In this document: positions 25,609 to 35,587 of the stretch, in pieces
How the letters are laid out: each line of letters starts with the position of its first letter
Position numbering within the stretch: the first letter of the stretch is position 1
NCBI RefSeq assembly: GCF_017114985.1
Contig: NZ_JABXKP010000065.1
Span: 1 to 51,645 of the forward strand
Source of the DNA: Nostoc sp. JL33
GTDB lineage: Bacteria > Cyanobacteriota > Cyanobacteriia > Cyanobacteriales > Nostocaceae
Reading direction: 5' to 3'
DNA length: 51,645 nt
Notes under the pieces: generated by a model
Seen by the model: only the letters and a program-made list of their open reading frames with translations
What the model was told of the DNA's origin: nothing
The model's database searches: none
Made by a program: the position numbers and the translations under genes

Positions 25609-26925
25609 ATGGAACAACAACCGATACAAGTAATTGGAGGTGGACTAGCTGGGACAGAAGCAGCGTGGCAAATAGCCCAAGCTGGAGTGCCTGTAATTCT
25701 GCATGAAATGCGTCCAAAACGCTTCAGTCCTGCTCATCATACAGAACATTTGGCAGAATTAGTCTGTAGTAATTCCTTTGGGGCAATGGCAAGCGATCGC
25801 GCAGCGGGATTATTGCACGAAGAGTTACGCCAACTGGGTTCGATCGTCATTTCTAAAGCTGATGAACACGCCGTACCTGCTGGTGGGGCGCTAGCCGTCG
25901 ATAGAGGACAATTTGGCCAAGACTTGACTCAAACTTTAGCACATCATCCTTTAATTGAATTTCGCCGGGGTGAAGTGTCTGCGATTCCAGAAGGAATTGT
26001 GGTTTTGGCAACTGGCCCTTTAACCAGTCCCGACTTAGCCGAAGATTTGCGCCGCTTTACCGGGATGGAATACCTCAGCTTTTTCGATGCCGCTAGTCCG
26101 ATTATTGTGGGAGAATCGATTAACCGTGACGTTGCTTTTATGGCATCACGTTATGACAAAGGTGAAGCCGCTTATCTCAACTGCCCAATGAATAAACAGC
26201 AGTATTTGAGGTTTAGAGAAGAACTTTGTAAAGCGGAACAAACAGAACTCAAAGGTTTTGAACGGGAAACAGCGAAATTTTTTGAAGCTTGTTTACCAAT
26301 TGAAGAACTAGCACAGCGCGGGGAAGATACCATGCGCTACGGCCCCCTAAAGCCAGTGGGATTGTCAGATACTCGCACCGGGGAACGTCCTTATGCTGTG
26401 GTGCAGTTACGACAAGAAGATAAAGCCGGTCAACTGTGGAATATGGTAGGATTCCAAACTAACCTACGCTGGGGTGAGCAAAAGCGAATATTTCAGCTAA
26501 TTCCCAGTTTGGAAAAGGCAGAGTTTGTGCGGCTGGGAGTGATGCACCGCAACACTTTTATTAATGCTCCACAGTTAATGCATCCGACTCTACAATTTAA
26601 AGAGCGTCCGACATTGTTAGCTGCTGGACAGTTGATTGGTACTGAAGGCTACACTGCGGCGGCTGCGGGTGGCTGCTTGGCGGGAATTAATGCAGCAAGA
26701 TTAGCTTTGGGTAAAGAAGCTTTGGTTTTACCACCAACAACAATGATGGGTGCGTTATTGGAATTTATTAGTTCCGCTTCCCCGAAGCATTTCCAACCAA
26801 TGCCGCCCAACTTTGGGATTTTTCCGGAATTGGGTGCGAAAATCAAAAGTAAGCAGGAGCGTTATGGACGTTACCGCGATCGCTCTTTAACTGACTTAGC
26901 AAACTGGAAAGCTAATCATAATTAA
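25609..26925 (+). CDS. trmFO: Folate-dependent tRNA (uracil-54) methyltransferase TrmFO
   Basis: The 438-residue flavoprotein makes ribothymidine-54 in tRNA using methylene-tetrahydrofolate. It starts at ATG 25609 just before the FAD motif [18 protein letters not shown]; the upstream 14-codon extension is not conserved. Further motifs are [36 protein letters not shown] and [16 protein letters not shown]. The length is normal. It appears to be a single-gene unit. Confidence 0.95.
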   Translation: MEQQPIQVIGGGLAGTEAAWQIAQAGVPVILHEMRPKRFSPAHHTEHLAELVCSNSFGAMASDRAAGLLHEELRQLGSIVISKADEHAVPAGGALAVDRGQFGQDLTQTLAHHPLIEFRRGEVSAIPEGIVVLATGPLTSPDLAEDLRRFTGMEYLSFFDAASPIIVGESINRDVAFMASRYDKGEAAYLNCPMNKQQYLRFREELCKAEQTELKGFERETAKFFEACLPIEELAQRGEDTMRYGPLKPVGLSDTRTGERPYAVVQLRQEDKAGQLWNMVGFQTNLRWGEQKRIFQLIPSLEKAEFVRLGVMHRNTFINAPQLMHPTLQFKERPTLLAAGQLIGTEGYTAAAAGGCLAGINAARLALGKEALVLPPTTMMGALLEFISSASPKHFQPMPPNFGIFPELGAKIKSKQERYGRYRDRSLTDLANWKANHN

Positions 26926-27213
26926 TCGGCATGGGGTATTGAGATTTTCTCATCTCTCCATTTCTCATTCCCTATACCTTCAGTACCCACAATCCGGTTT
27001 TGATTGTATTATTTATAGTTTTCAAATTCACTTACTGATGCTTTTTAGGAGCTAAAGAAGAGTTAGAAACTCAGTTTCCTCGATAAACCGATAGCGGAGG
27101 CGTGTTTGTCAAACATCTATACTTACGAAGCGATGAGTTTTATTTTGTTTAATAAAACTTCAAATAGGTTTATTATCCTTTAAAATCTTTTGCAGAGATT
27201 CTAGGTAAGATAT

Positions 27214-27615
27214 ATGGCTGATATTGTTGATATTGCAGTTACGGCTGAGTCTTTTAAAACACTGGTGGCGGCTGTACAAGCTGCTGGTTTAGTAGAAACA
27301 TTAAAAAGTCCTGGGCCGTTCACTGTCTTTGCACCAAATGACGATGCTTTTGCGAAGTTACCAGCAGGAACTATCCAAACTCTGTTACAGAATATCCCCC
27401 AGCTAACGCGGATTCTAAAGTATCATGTCGTTCCAGGAAAGCTACGACAGGCTGATTTGGCACAACTTGGTACGGTTAATTCTGTGGAAGGTTCACCGAT
27501 TAAAATTCATTCTTCGGATGGTTTTGAAGTTAAAAATGCCACAGTTTTAGCAGCAGATATCGAAGCTGATAATGGTGTGGTACACGTTATCGATACGGTG
27601 ATTTTACCGGGTTAA
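27214..27615 (+). CDS. Fasciclin (FAS1) domain protein
   Basis: The 133-residue protein is a single FAS1 domain: [45 protein letters not shown] and [13 protein letters not shown] are the hallmark blocks H1 and H2. There is no signal peptide, unlike many FAS1 proteins, so this copy may be cytoplasmic. Such small copies are common in cyanobacteria and respond to stress in some strains. The gene has its own upstream gap of about 290 bp. Confidence 0.92.
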   Translation: MADIVDIAVTAESFKTLVAAVQAAGLVETLKSPGPFTVFAPNDDAFAKLPAGTIQTLLQNIPQLTRILKYHVVPGKLRQADLAQLGTVNSVEGSPIKIHSSDGFEVKNATVLAADIEADNGVVHVIDTVILPG

Positions 27616-27820
27616 TTCAGTTAGGGTGGGTATTTTCCACCCTACTTATCCAAAATCTTTATAATTAACTAACTATTGGTAGTATCAAAACGCAACTCAA
27701 TAGTTTCATTTGTGTTATATTTGCAATGTGATTACTCACTCATATGTTAATTTAAGTTTCTTTATTTTAAAATACAATAAATCAAATTCTTAAAACGCTA
27801 ACATCTATCCCAAGAAATTA

Positions 27821-28156
27821 ATGCTCGATTTAAACACCTTAGCTGAGTTCTCTCGTGGCAACTGCGTAAGTATTTGTACATTTCTCGTACCAGCGAACTT
27901 GCTTGTCACAATTTTAACAATCAGCCTGGTAACGTTACGTCGCCCATCACATCAAGTGTGGCAGTCTGCTGGAATTGCTAGCTTTTTCGCTTCTATAATG
28001 ATACTGCACGTATATACTTGGTTTCTGATTGGCGTGGTGATGGCTCCTACTTATATCTTGCTGTGGCTAGCAATCACCTGCTTAGTGACTAATTTGGCAG
28101 CAATTCTTTTTCAAAGACGCTACAGTAACAGCCCTAGTCTTTCCAACAACGCCTGA
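27821..28156 (+). CDS. Small membrane protein, unknown
   Basis: The 111-residue protein has about three hydrophobic segments (FLVPANLLVTILTISLV, SAGIASFFASIMILHVYTWF and VMAPTYILLWLAITCLV) and a short polar tail. No family motif was recognised. It is convergent with prmA. The start at 27821 lacks a strong ribosome site. Confidence 0.5.
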   Translation: MLDLNTLAEFSRGNCVSICTFLVPANLLVTILTISLVTLRRPSHQVWQSAGIASFFASIMILHVYTWFLIGVVMAPTYILLWLAITCLVTNLAAILFQRRYSNSPSLSNNA

Positions 28157-28241
28157 AATCTACACTTACCGAAAAATTGGGTCTAAAGCCCCTTGTTAAA
28201 GGTAGGCAAACTTCTGCCACACTATACTAGTATCCACTGGA

Positions 28242-29162
28242 TTAAGAACGCCGGACATTCAAACAACACCATTCTTTGCGTTTCCACAGGGTAGCAACGA
28301 CCCAACCATTTTTTTCTAAAGCGTCAGCAACAGCTTTAGATTGTTCTAGTAAAATACCACTGAAGATAGCCCAAGTCTCAGGTTTAGCGATCGCACTCAT
28401 TTCTGGAACCAATTCAATAATCACGTCAGCCAAAATATTGCAAACGATACCATCCACTGGTTTCTCAACTAGTTTTGTCAAAAGGTCTACACTTCCCTGT
28501 GCAGGTAGTAAACGTTCTGGGCTAATGTCATTCAGGGCGCCATTACTGATAGTTGATTGCACCGCTAAAGGGTCAGTATCCACTGCATAGACTTTCTCGG
28601 CTCCCAGTAGCAGCGCCCCAATGGAAAGGATACCAGAACCACAGCCAATATCCGCAATTACCAGATGTTCATGTTTGCCACTAGCACCCACAAATGACTG
28701 AGGAACTCCACTTAGGCGCATTTCCAGGGATTCCAAACATAGCTGAGTCGTGGCATGGTTCCCCGTACCAAATGCTACACCAGGGTCAAGACGAATCACT
28801 AACCGTTCCGTTGTTTCTGGTAATGGTAGCCAAGCGGGGTTGATCAGGAAGCGATCGCCTATTTCTTGCGGATGCCAATATTGTTTCCAGCTAGTCGCCC
28901 AATCTTCCTCATTAATTAACTGCCATTGCAGGGAGGGAGATGAAACTCCGAGACAGAGGGCATCTTGACGCAGCCACAGCGACAGCGCTGCCAAATCTAG
29001 TAGCTGTGTTTGAATTGTCGGCAGATAAGCCCTTACTAAAGATGAATTTTCTTTGTTTTCACTAGCTGTACCACGACAGCCAAAATCTTCCAGTCGCCAA
29101 AAGATCAAATCTTCTAGGTCTGGCTCACATAAAATCTGTAGTTCCCACCAGGTGTTTGCCAT
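28242..29162 (-). CDS. prmA: Ribosomal protein L11 methyltransferase
   Basis: The 306-residue enzyme trimethylates L11. It has the N-terminal L11-recognition domain ([20 protein letters not shown]), the linker ending in [21 protein letters not shown] motif I ([21 protein letters not shown]), and [12 protein letters not shown] as the active-site Asn segment. It lies 122 bp downstream of serA on the same strand and is probably co-transcribed. Confidence 0.95.
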   Translation of the reverse strand: MANTWWELQILCEPDLEDLIFWRLEDFGCRGTASENKENSSLVRAYLPTIQTQLLDLAALSLWLRQDALCLGVSSPSLQWQLINEEDWATSWKQYWHPQEIGDRFLINPAWLPLPETTERLVIRLDPGVAFGTGNHATTQLCLESLEMRLSGVPQSFVGASGKHEHLVIADIGCGSGILSIGALLLGAEKVYAVDTDPLAVQSTISNGALNDISPERLLPAQGSVDLLTKLVEKPVDGIVCNILADVIIELVPEMSAIAKPETWAIFSGILLEQSKAVADALEKNGWVVATLWKRKEWCCLNVRRS

Positions 29163-29165
29163 ATA

Positions 29166-29193
29166 ATTTTAGATTTTAGATTTTAGATTTTAG
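29166..29193. repeat. Heptamer tandem repeat (ATTTTAG) x4
   Basis: Four perfect ATTTTAG units lie between serA and prmA. A loose reverse set (CCAAAATC / CCGCAATC / CCAAAAT) lies at about 29258-29286, so the spacer could fold. Confidence 0.85.
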
Positions 29194-29284
29194 ATTAGGG
29201 ACTAGGTAACGGTTAGTGACCAATGCGAAAAACAATGAGCAATTAGCCATTACCAATCCAAAATCCAAAATCCGCAATCCAAAA

Positions 29285-30865
29285 TTAAAGAGTTACCGTA
29301 TACGCGTCCCGAATACCAGGGACTTTTATAATCTCATCCAAAATGCCCTCTGGTAAAGGGTCATCTATACTCAGAGCCATTACTGCATCACCACGGACGA
29401 TTTTACGACCTACCTGCATACTGGCAATATTCACATTAAAACTGCCGAGTAGGGAACCAAGTTTGCCGATAATCCCTGGCATATCACGGTGCAGGGTAAA
29501 CAGCATATATTTGCTGGGTGGAACGTTAATCGGAAAACCATCAACGTCGGTGAGGTGGATTTCTCGCTCGCCCAACAACGCCCCTGTGACAGAATGAGTA
29601 CCTAAAGTACCTGTGGCTTCCAGATGAAGCGTTCCGGCATAGTCTCGAATCGAAGCATCGCGGGTTTCAATCACCCTAATTCCGCGTTCTTTGGCTTCTA
29701 TGCTGGCATTTACGTAATTTACCCTTTCCCGCAAAGCTTGGTAAAGTAATCCTTTCAAGGCTGCTACCACCAAAGGCTGACTTTTGTTGGTCGCTAGTTC
29801 GCCTTGCAGTCGAATATTGAGTACTTCCACCCGTCCGCCAGCTAGCTGTCCGACTAGATTACCTAGAGTTTCTGCTAGTTGCATGTAGGGTTTGAGTTCT
29901 TCCAACACGTCGGGGCCGAGTCCAGGAATGTTGACGGCTGAACGCGCTGGTAGTCCTAAAAGTACATCGCGAATTTGTTCGGCAACATCAATAGCCACAT
30001 TCACTTGAGCTTCTGCGGTTGAGGCTCCCAAGTGGGGAGTGAGGATAACTTCTTTGCCTAGCGATCGCAACTCAGATTCACCCAGTGGTTCTGACTCGAA
30101 CACATCTAAGGCTGCACCCCCGATTTTACCCGCTTTCAGAGCTGCTGCTAAAGCTACTTCATCAATGATCCCACCACGAGCGCAGTTGATAATCCGGGCT
30201 GTGGGTTTCATCTTTGCCAGGGTTGTGGCATTGATTAAGTGGGTGGTTTCTGGGGTTTTAGGGATGTGTAGCGTAATATAATCTGCTTGCTGGAAGAGTA
30301 AATCTAACTCAACTAACTGACAGCCAAGTTGTTCGGCTCGGTCTGTAGAAATAAAAGGGTCATAAGCTAAGAGTTTCATGCCCATTGTCTTAGCTACAGA
30401 GGCAACATGGGAGCCAATTTTACCCAAACCGACAACGCCGAGAGTTTTTTTGTAGACTTCCGCGCCGACAAAGCTATTGCGATCCCACGCACCGCGTTTC
30501 ACCGAAGCGTTAGCATCGGGGATGTGGCGAGACAAAGCCAAAATCATCGCTAGCGCATGTTCGGCGGCAGCAATTGTATTTCCCTCTGGAGAATTGACTA
30601 CCACAATTCCCCGGCGTGTGGCAGCAGGAACATCCACATTATCCACACCCACACCAGCACGACCGATGATTTTTAGCTGGGTGCCGGCTTCAATGATTTC
30701 TTGGGTGACGCGCGTACCAGAGCGAATCATCAGCGCGTCATATTCACCAATAATTTCGATCAGTTGGGCTGGTTTTAGACCTAGTTTGACATCAACAGTA
30801 GCAACTTGCGAAAGAATGTCAATTCCAGCTTGGTCAATAGAATCAGAGACAAGAACCTTAGACAT
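29285..30865 (-). CDS. serA: D-3-phosphoglycerate dehydrogenase
   Basis: The 526-residue enzyme opens the phosphorylated serine pathway. It has the long architecture: substrate/NAD domain (residues 1-310) with GVVGLGKIGSHVA, NCARGGIIDE (catalytic Arg) and ILTPHLGAST (catalytic His); an intervening ASB domain (about 320-450); and a C-terminal ACT domain (FTLHRDMPGIIGKLGSLLG) for serine feedback. It starts with MSKVLVSDSIDQAG. It leads a probable serA-prmA unit. Confidence 0.96.
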   Translation of the reverse strand: MSKVLVSDSIDQAGIDILSQVATVDVKLGLKPAQLIEIIGEYDALMIRSGTRVTQEIIEAGTQLKIIGRAGVGVDNVDVPAATRRGIVVVNSPEGNTIAAAEHALAMILALSRHIPDANASVKRGAWDRNSFVGAEVYKKTLGVVGLGKIGSHVASVAKTMGMKLLAYDPFISTDRAEQLGCQLVELDLLFQQADYITLHIPKTPETTHLINATTLAKMKPTARIINCARGGIIDEVALAAALKAGKIGGAALDVFESEPLGESELRSLGKEVILTPHLGASTAEAQVNVAIDVAEQIRDVLLGLPARSAVNIPGLGPDVLEELKPYMQLAETLGNLVGQLAGGRVEVLNIRLQGELATNKSQPLVVAALKGLLYQALRERVNYVNASIEAKERGIRVIETRDASIRDYAGTLHLEATGTLGTHSVTGALLGEREIHLTDVDGFPINVPPSKYMLFTLHRDMPGIIGKLGSLLGSFNVNIASMQVGRKIVRGDAVMALSIDDPLPEGILDEIIKVPGIRDAYTVTL

Positions 30866-31645
30866 GATTACTTCATTTAAAGCTACAGGTTTTGCTGCAC
30901 AAGACTTTTCAGTTTAGTCTTTATCTGTCCCATTCAGCAAAAATTATTCGTTTTAATATCAACTTAACCTTTACTTACGCTGTGTGCTGATGGTATCGAA
31001 GCATCAGTTACTTCCGATGGGTACTGCCTCCTAAGTATTTGAATATGAGTGGCTGTTTGTACTACCCTGTCGCTAAATATAAAGCATGAATAGCACTAAG
31101 CACCTATATATTTATTAATCGTTAAGAGTTACCAAAATTTTATCAGCTTAAGCAACTTTCTTGGTGAGGTAGAAACGCCTGCATTCTTGACTGGGCTGCA
31201 ACTTTAGCTGAGGCAATACTCTGCACAACCACCAAACGAGCCAGTAACTATTATATCTGTCGAATCTTGCCTGTTTCTTAATACCACAAGTGGTACCCCT
31301 TAGTCAAAGCAAAACATTGCATCATCAAGATAATCGGATTGTGACAGTTAGAATCTAGGTATCAAATAAATTTTCTTGCTCCTGATTGCAGCAGATTTAA
31401 GATTGTCTAGTAGTTAAAAGCTGCCAATTAGTGTCTGTAAAGTACTTAATATACAATAGACATAGGAGTGAAATTAAATATGCGTTACCCAGAACCCTTG
31501 TAGAGACGTAGCAGTGCTACGTCAAAACAATTCTTTTTCACTCCTATGTCTATTAGTACTCTACTGATATAGTTGCACAGAAATCGCTATAATTCTGGTG
31601 AGCTAAATAGAGCCAAATATCCTTTGAGTTTTGGGGAAACCAGCC
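30866..31645. other. Long intergenic region with a MITE
   Basis: Apart from the MITE at 31455-31554, I see no gene, RNA or strong hairpin in this 780 bp. It is AT-rich and lies between the divergent serA and Uma2 genes. Confidence 0.5.
31455..31554 (-). mobile_element. MITE copy 2, intact 19-bp inverted ends
   Basis: AATAGACATAGGAGTGAAA (31455-31473) is repeated perfectly inverted at 31536-31554. The 100-bp interior shares the GGGTTCTGG, AACGCATATTTAATTTC and GACGTAGCA-TGCTACGTC segments with the element at 7904-8017, in opposite orientation. TA dinucleotides (31457-31458, 31551-31552) at the ends would fit an IS630/Tc1-type transposase acting in trans. Confidence 0.85.
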
Positions 31646-32449
31646 ATGTTAGAGTACAACTTGCCAAGGTACTTGCCCTCAGCCGAGGAACTACCAGACT
31701 CTGATGAAACCCCTGTGGATAATGAACTGCAAGAATTGATACCAGGCTTGCTGAAGGCGATCCTGCTGATACTGTGGTCAGAACGTATGGATTGGCTCTT
31801 TGCCATAGATATGGGTATTTATTATCACCCCGATAAACCGGCCATTGTGCCAGATGGGTTTTTGAGCTTAGGGGTAGAGCGGTTTTATGATGAGGAGCTG
31901 CGTCCCAGTTATGTGCTGTGGGATGAAAATGTTGTACCGATTTTCGTGCTAGAAGTAGTTTCCCAAAATTATCGCAAGGAATACACTACTAAATTGGATG
32001 AATATGCGGCTTTGGGTGTACTTTATTACGTGATTTATTCCTCTCGTCGCCGGCGCAAACCGCATCTGGAAGTACATAAGTTAGTTAATGGTAAGTATGA
32101 ATTGCAAGCGGGAAACCCCGTTTGGCTACCAGAAATTGATTTAGGAATTGGTTGCGAAAGGGGAAATTATAGCGGTGTAACGCGGGAATGGATGTATTGG
32201 TATGATCAGCAAGGACAACGATATCTCACGCCCGCAGAACAAATAAAACAAGAAGCACAACGCGCTCAACAAGAAGCACAACGTGCTCAACAAGAAACAC
32301 AACGCGCTCAACAAGAAACACAACGCGCTCAACAAGAAGCACAACGCGCTCAACAAGAAACACAACGCGCTGAAGTTGCAGAACAACGGGTGCAACAATT
32401 GACAGAACAATTAAAAGCGCTGGGAATAGATCCAGATAATCTGGGTTAA
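31646..32449 (+). CDS. Uma2-family endonuclease-like protein with QQETQRA repeats
   Basis: The 267-residue protein starts at ATG 31646 (MLEYNLPRYLPSAEELPDSD); a TTG 15 bp upstream is less likely. The Uma2 core spans about 20-180, with PDGFLSLGV, PIFVLEVVSQNYRKEYTTKL and EYAALGVLYYVIYSSRRRR. Residues about 200-250 are a coiled coil built from near-identical seven-residue units AQQEAQR / AQQETQR (six or so). It ends LKALGIDPDNLG. The repetitive DNA makes unit number likely to vary among strains. Confidence 0.85.
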   Translation: MLEYNLPRYLPSAEELPDSDETPVDNELQELIPGLLKAILLILWSERMDWLFAIDMGIYYHPDKPAIVPDGFLSLGVERFYDEELRPSYVLWDENVVPIFVLEVVSQNYRKEYTTKLDEYAALGVLYYVIYSSRRRRKPHLEVHKLVNGKYELQAGNPVWLPEIDLGIGCERGNYSGVTREWMYWYDQQGQRYLTPAEQIKQEAQRAQQEAQRAQQETQRAQQETQRAQQEAQRAQQETQRAEVAEQRVQQLTEQLKALGIDPDNLG

Positions 32450-32566
32450 CTGAATATTTTGCAATATGCAATATTTTTAACTCAACAAAACTGAAAAATC
32501 AGGTTTTTCAGATTTATGTATTTGCGATAAATCCGGGTTTGCTACTAGAACCTGTCAGTAAAGAAA

Positions 32567-33463
32567 CTATTGCTTTTTAGGAATAACGTTCCTGATTCCA
32601 CTTTTAACAGAGACAGTATCACCTTTGTAACGAGGGATGATATGAATACTGGCGTGCATAATATTTTGACCTGCGGCTCTGTTGATATTCATTCCTACAT
32701 TAAAACCATCAGGTTCGAATTCAGTTTTAAGAATTCCTTGTACTTTGTTCACCATATACCAGCAAGCAGATTGCTCTTTCAATGGTAGTTCAAAATAACT
32801 GCTAACATGACGTTTGGGAATAACCAAAACATGACCTTTACTTATAGGATAGCCATCAAAAATTGCGTAAGCAGTTGCTGATTCAGTTAATAGCTTGAGA
32901 GTTTTATGAGGATTACAGAATATACAATAATTAGATGAATTTCGCTGATGATTATAGTGAATATACTCATATAATTCACGATGTTCATCTAAGCAAACTG
33001 AAGGAAAGGGAAGTTTGACAATACACTGATAAGTAGGTTTTTTATGGACATAATGTTCTCGAAACCCTTCTTTTTTGAGATCCCTTCTTACAGCATAATA
33101 AGCTTTACCTCCTGGTTTTAATAAGTGTGATACTTCCATAAGAACATTAGTTTGTTCTTCAGTAAACAAAACATTTAAAACATAAAAGCAAATTATGGTA
33201 TCGAATTTATTCTCAGGATATTCTGGGAAATAATAAGGGTCATATCCTGTAATATCACAACCTTTTTGGCGCAATATTTTAACATCATTACCAAAGCCAC
33301 AACCAAAGTCTAGTATTTTGCCTTGTAGAAGGTTTTGATTTAATAAAAACTGTGCAGGAAATGACAGATAACTTCTTTCGATCGCAGTGAGATGGCTGAA
33401 CTGATTTTTTTGCTGTTTCATAGAATTTTGGTGCTGATGTCCCAAAATTATTATTCCCAGCAT
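32567..33463 (-). CDS. Methyltransferase-HIT fusion protein
   Basis: The longest frame gives 298 residues; Met15 (33421) is a plausible start. Residues about 45-130 are a class I SAM methyltransferase: KILDFGCGFGNDVKIL (motif I), FDTIICFYVLNVL and LLKPGGKAYYAV. Residues about 180-285 are a HIT domain: NYCIFCNP (Cys pair), AIFDGYPISKGHVLVIPKRH, and GQNIMHASIHIIPRYKGD. The HIT triad HxHxH reads HASIH, so the middle, catalytic His is Ser272, and nucleotide hydrolysis is probably lost. The substrate is unknown. It sits between two Uma2 genes. Confidence 0.75.
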   Translation of the reverse strand: MLGIIILGHQHQNSMKQQKNQFSHLTAIERSYLSFPAQFLLNQNLLQGKILDFGCGFGNDVKILRQKGCDITGYDPYYFPEYPENKFDTIICFYVLNVLFTEEQTNVLMEVSHLLKPGGKAYYAVRRDLKKEGFREHYVHKKPTYQCIVKLPFPSVCLDEHRELYEYIHYNHQRNSSNYCIFCNPHKTLKLLTESATAYAIFDGYPISKGHVLVIPKRHVSSYFELPLKEQSACWYMVNKVQGILKTEFEPDGFNVGMNINRAAGQNIMHASIHIIPRYKGDTVSVKSGIRNVIPKKQ

Positions 33464-33475
33464 CCCTTGAGGTTA

Positions 33476-33580
33476 TGCCATGTCTACGACGGGCTACGAC
33501 GCTCTCTACGTTCGCGCAGCGTGTCGCAGACAGACGCTGCGCGAAGGCGGACTCGCTACCGCTACGCTATCGGCGTTGCA
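33476..33580. repeat. GC-rich small dispersed repeat cluster
   Basis: GTCTACGACGGGCTACGACGC, TTCGCGCAGCGTGTCGCAGA and GCTACCGCTACGCTATCGGC segments run together. The first resembles the insert in xisH and a segment near 49785-49810; the second repeats at 18250. Its right part supplies the last codons and the stop of the Uma2 gene ending at 33562. Confidence 0.75.
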
Positions 33581-34398
33581 TCAGGATCAATACCTAGCTC
33601 ACGTAACTTAGCTGCTAATATATCAGCACGTTGGCGTTCTTGTTGGGCACGTTGGCGTTCTTGTTGGGCACGTTGGCTTTCTTGTTGGGCACGTTGGCTT
33701 TCTTGTTCAGCGCGTTGGCGTTCTTGTTCAGCGCGTTGGCGTTCTTGTTGGGCTTGTTCGCTGCTCCACAACAGCAAATTTCCTTCTGTATCCCACCAGC
33801 GCAGCCAATTCATAGTTTGGCATAATCTTTCACCTTGCCAAATTCCGAGAAATAACTCTAACTCAGGAATCCAGTAACGTCCATTAGCATCTGCTTGCTG
33901 CAAAGTATATTGTCCATTTTGCAAGCATCGTAGTTCTATGCTTGGTTCGTAAGGGTCGTAGGTTACATAGGTGGGAACTTGGAGAATTCGTTCGTAATAA
34001 TAGAGTTTACCGTAGGGTGGAGTTGAGCGGACTGATAGTTCTCCACCTTCTGTGTCTGAGAGAAATTCCATCACCACAGCCACAGCAGCGCCTTCTAAAT
34101 TCGGGGTATAGCTGCGACGAACTACATTTGTTCCTACAGACTGCACTTGAGGGACATAAAACCAATCAGGGGCTTTAACGACAATTTTTTTGTTGACTGT
34201 GGCTACAAGTCCAAAATTAGAGCCAATCAGCATCTGGGGTTGGATGCGTCCTCTGCTTCCCAAAGCATCGGTAAGCGCAGCAGCGATCGCGGGTTGTTGA
34301 ATATTTTCCACTGGATCGTCAGGTAAAATGAAGTCGCCTGGAAGTGCTTCCCAAGTAACAATTGGTTCTTTTTGGATGGGGTTAACTTGTAGAACCAT
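33562..34398 (-). CDS. Uma2-family endonuclease-like protein, C-terminus altered by repeat
   Basis: The protein has 278 residues from ATG 34398 (MVLQVNPIQKEPIVTWEALP), which has AGGAA eight bases upstream; ATG 34419 is in frame. The Uma2 core includes VKAPDWFYVP, AVVMEFLSDTEGGEL and YYERILQVPTYVTYDP. The C-terminal coiled coil repeats AEQERQR and AQQERQR units, then LAAKLRELGIDPDAT. The last residues (TPIA) and stop are encoded by a dispersed repeat, where other copies end soon after the DPD. It may be functional, as the change is terminal. Confidence 0.82.
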   Translation of the reverse strand: MVLQVNPIQKEPIVTWEALPGDFILPDDPVENIQQPAIAAALTDALGSRGRIQPQMLIGSNFGLVATVNKKIVVKAPDWFYVPQVQSVGTNVVRRSYTPNLEGAAVAVVMEFLSDTEGGELSVRSTPPYGKLYYYERILQVPTYVTYDPYEPSIELRCLQNGQYTLQQADANGRYWIPELELFLGIWQGERLCQTMNWLRWWDTEGNLLLWSSEQAQQERQRAEQERQRAEQESQRAQQESQRAQQERQRAQQERQRADILAAKLRELGIDPDATPIA

Positions 34399-34464
34399 AA
34401 AATTATTCCTAATATCCATGCACAGTATATAGTTATTTTTAACAAATCTTCAGGGCGCACATCT

Positions 34465-35046
34465 GTGCGACGTGCAGCCATCAAAGCATTAGCCAGCAAT
34501 TTCAAAGATGACCCGGACACCCGCTCGTTTCTTAAAGACCGCATCACTGCTGATGATGCATGGAATGTGAGAGTTGCAGCCATCGAAGCATTAGCCAACA
34601 ATTTCTCAGATGACCCGGACACCCGCTCGATTCTCCAAGACCGCGCCACTGCTGATGATGATGAGGATGTGCGATATGCAGCCATCCAAGCATTAGCTAG
34701 CAATTTCAAAGATGACCCGGACACCCACTCGATTCTCAAAGACCGCGCCACGGCTGATAATTCTGGGTATGTGCGATGTGCAGCCATTCAAGTATTAGCC
34801 AAACACTTCAGAAATCAGCCTGAGTTGTTTGAAATTTACTACAACTGCGCCGTGAATGACTCCTTTGAGGGTAGATATCATCCCCCATTTCATCCCAACC
34901 CTCGGCGCGTTGCACTGGAGATAATTATTAAGCAATTTCCTCAACATCCCCAGACTTTACCACTGTTGCGCGACAAAGCAGAGAATGACCCACATGAGGA
35001 AGTGCGGAAGTTTGCTCAAAAAAAGTTGGCAGAATTAGAGAAGTAG
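34465..35046 (+). pseudogene. HEAT-repeat fragment, N-terminus missing
   Basis: About 193 residues of HEAT-like repeats: three to four units of some 31 residues with VRRAAIKALASNFKDDPDTR and LKDRATADD motifs, then a diverged end with KQFPQHPQTLPLLRDKA. The frame stays open upstream of the first possible start (GTG 34465) and enters mid-repeat, without a ribosome site. Such repeats form the C-terminal sensor part of NACHT/STAND proteins in Nostoc. This is probably the leftover of one. Confidence 0.6.
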
Positions 35047-35056
35047 CTTGACAAAC

Positions 35057-35365
35057 TCAGGTTACATCATTAAACGAAAGTGTAGGTATTTGATTATAAA
35101 CTTCTGCATTTTCTTCAAGAGCTTGACGTATATCGTATTGCGTTTGTAAATTCAACCAAAACTGAGCGCTGTTACCAAAATAGCGAGATAAACGCAAAGC
35201 TGTATCTGCTGTAATAGTACGTTTTCCAGATAAAATTTCACTAATTCTTGTCTGAGCTACACCTATATCTTTGCTTAATCGATAAGGAGTGATATTTAGT
35301 GGCTCCAAAAATTCTAGTTGTAGGATTTCTCCAGGGTAGATATTTGGTAGACGGTTGTTGTTCAT
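35057..35365 (-). CDS. higA: HigA-family antitoxin without adjacent toxin
   Basis: The 102-residue protein starts at ATG 35365 (MNNNRLPNIYPGEILQLEF). PYRLSKDIGVAQTRISEILSG is the helix-turn-helix, followed by TALRLSRYFGNSAQFWLNLQ, the HigA/VapI signature. HigB toxin normally precedes higA, but the 220 bp upstream have no HigB-like frame, so the toxin seems lost or encoded elsewhere. Confidence 0.85.
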   Translation of the reverse strand: MNNNRLPNIYPGEILQLEFLEPLNITPYRLSKDIGVAQTRISEILSGKRTITADTALRLSRYFGNSAQFWLNLQTQYDIRQALEENAEVYNQIPTLSFNDVT

Positions 35366-35587
35366 GATTATTTCTAGGCAAATGCCTTGGTCAAAACCGG
35401 AATGACAGCAGACTCTCAAAATTGCTCAAGAACTTTTAGATATATTGAATGAATCATCCTGAGCAGATACACACGGCGAACTGTTACCCAAGCCGAAAAC
35501 ACTATAACAATCGTAAAAACTAGCAAAACTCCAAAAAAGCGCTCCTTTGACATCTACCCAAATAATCCTAAGTTATAGTTGGTTGGT

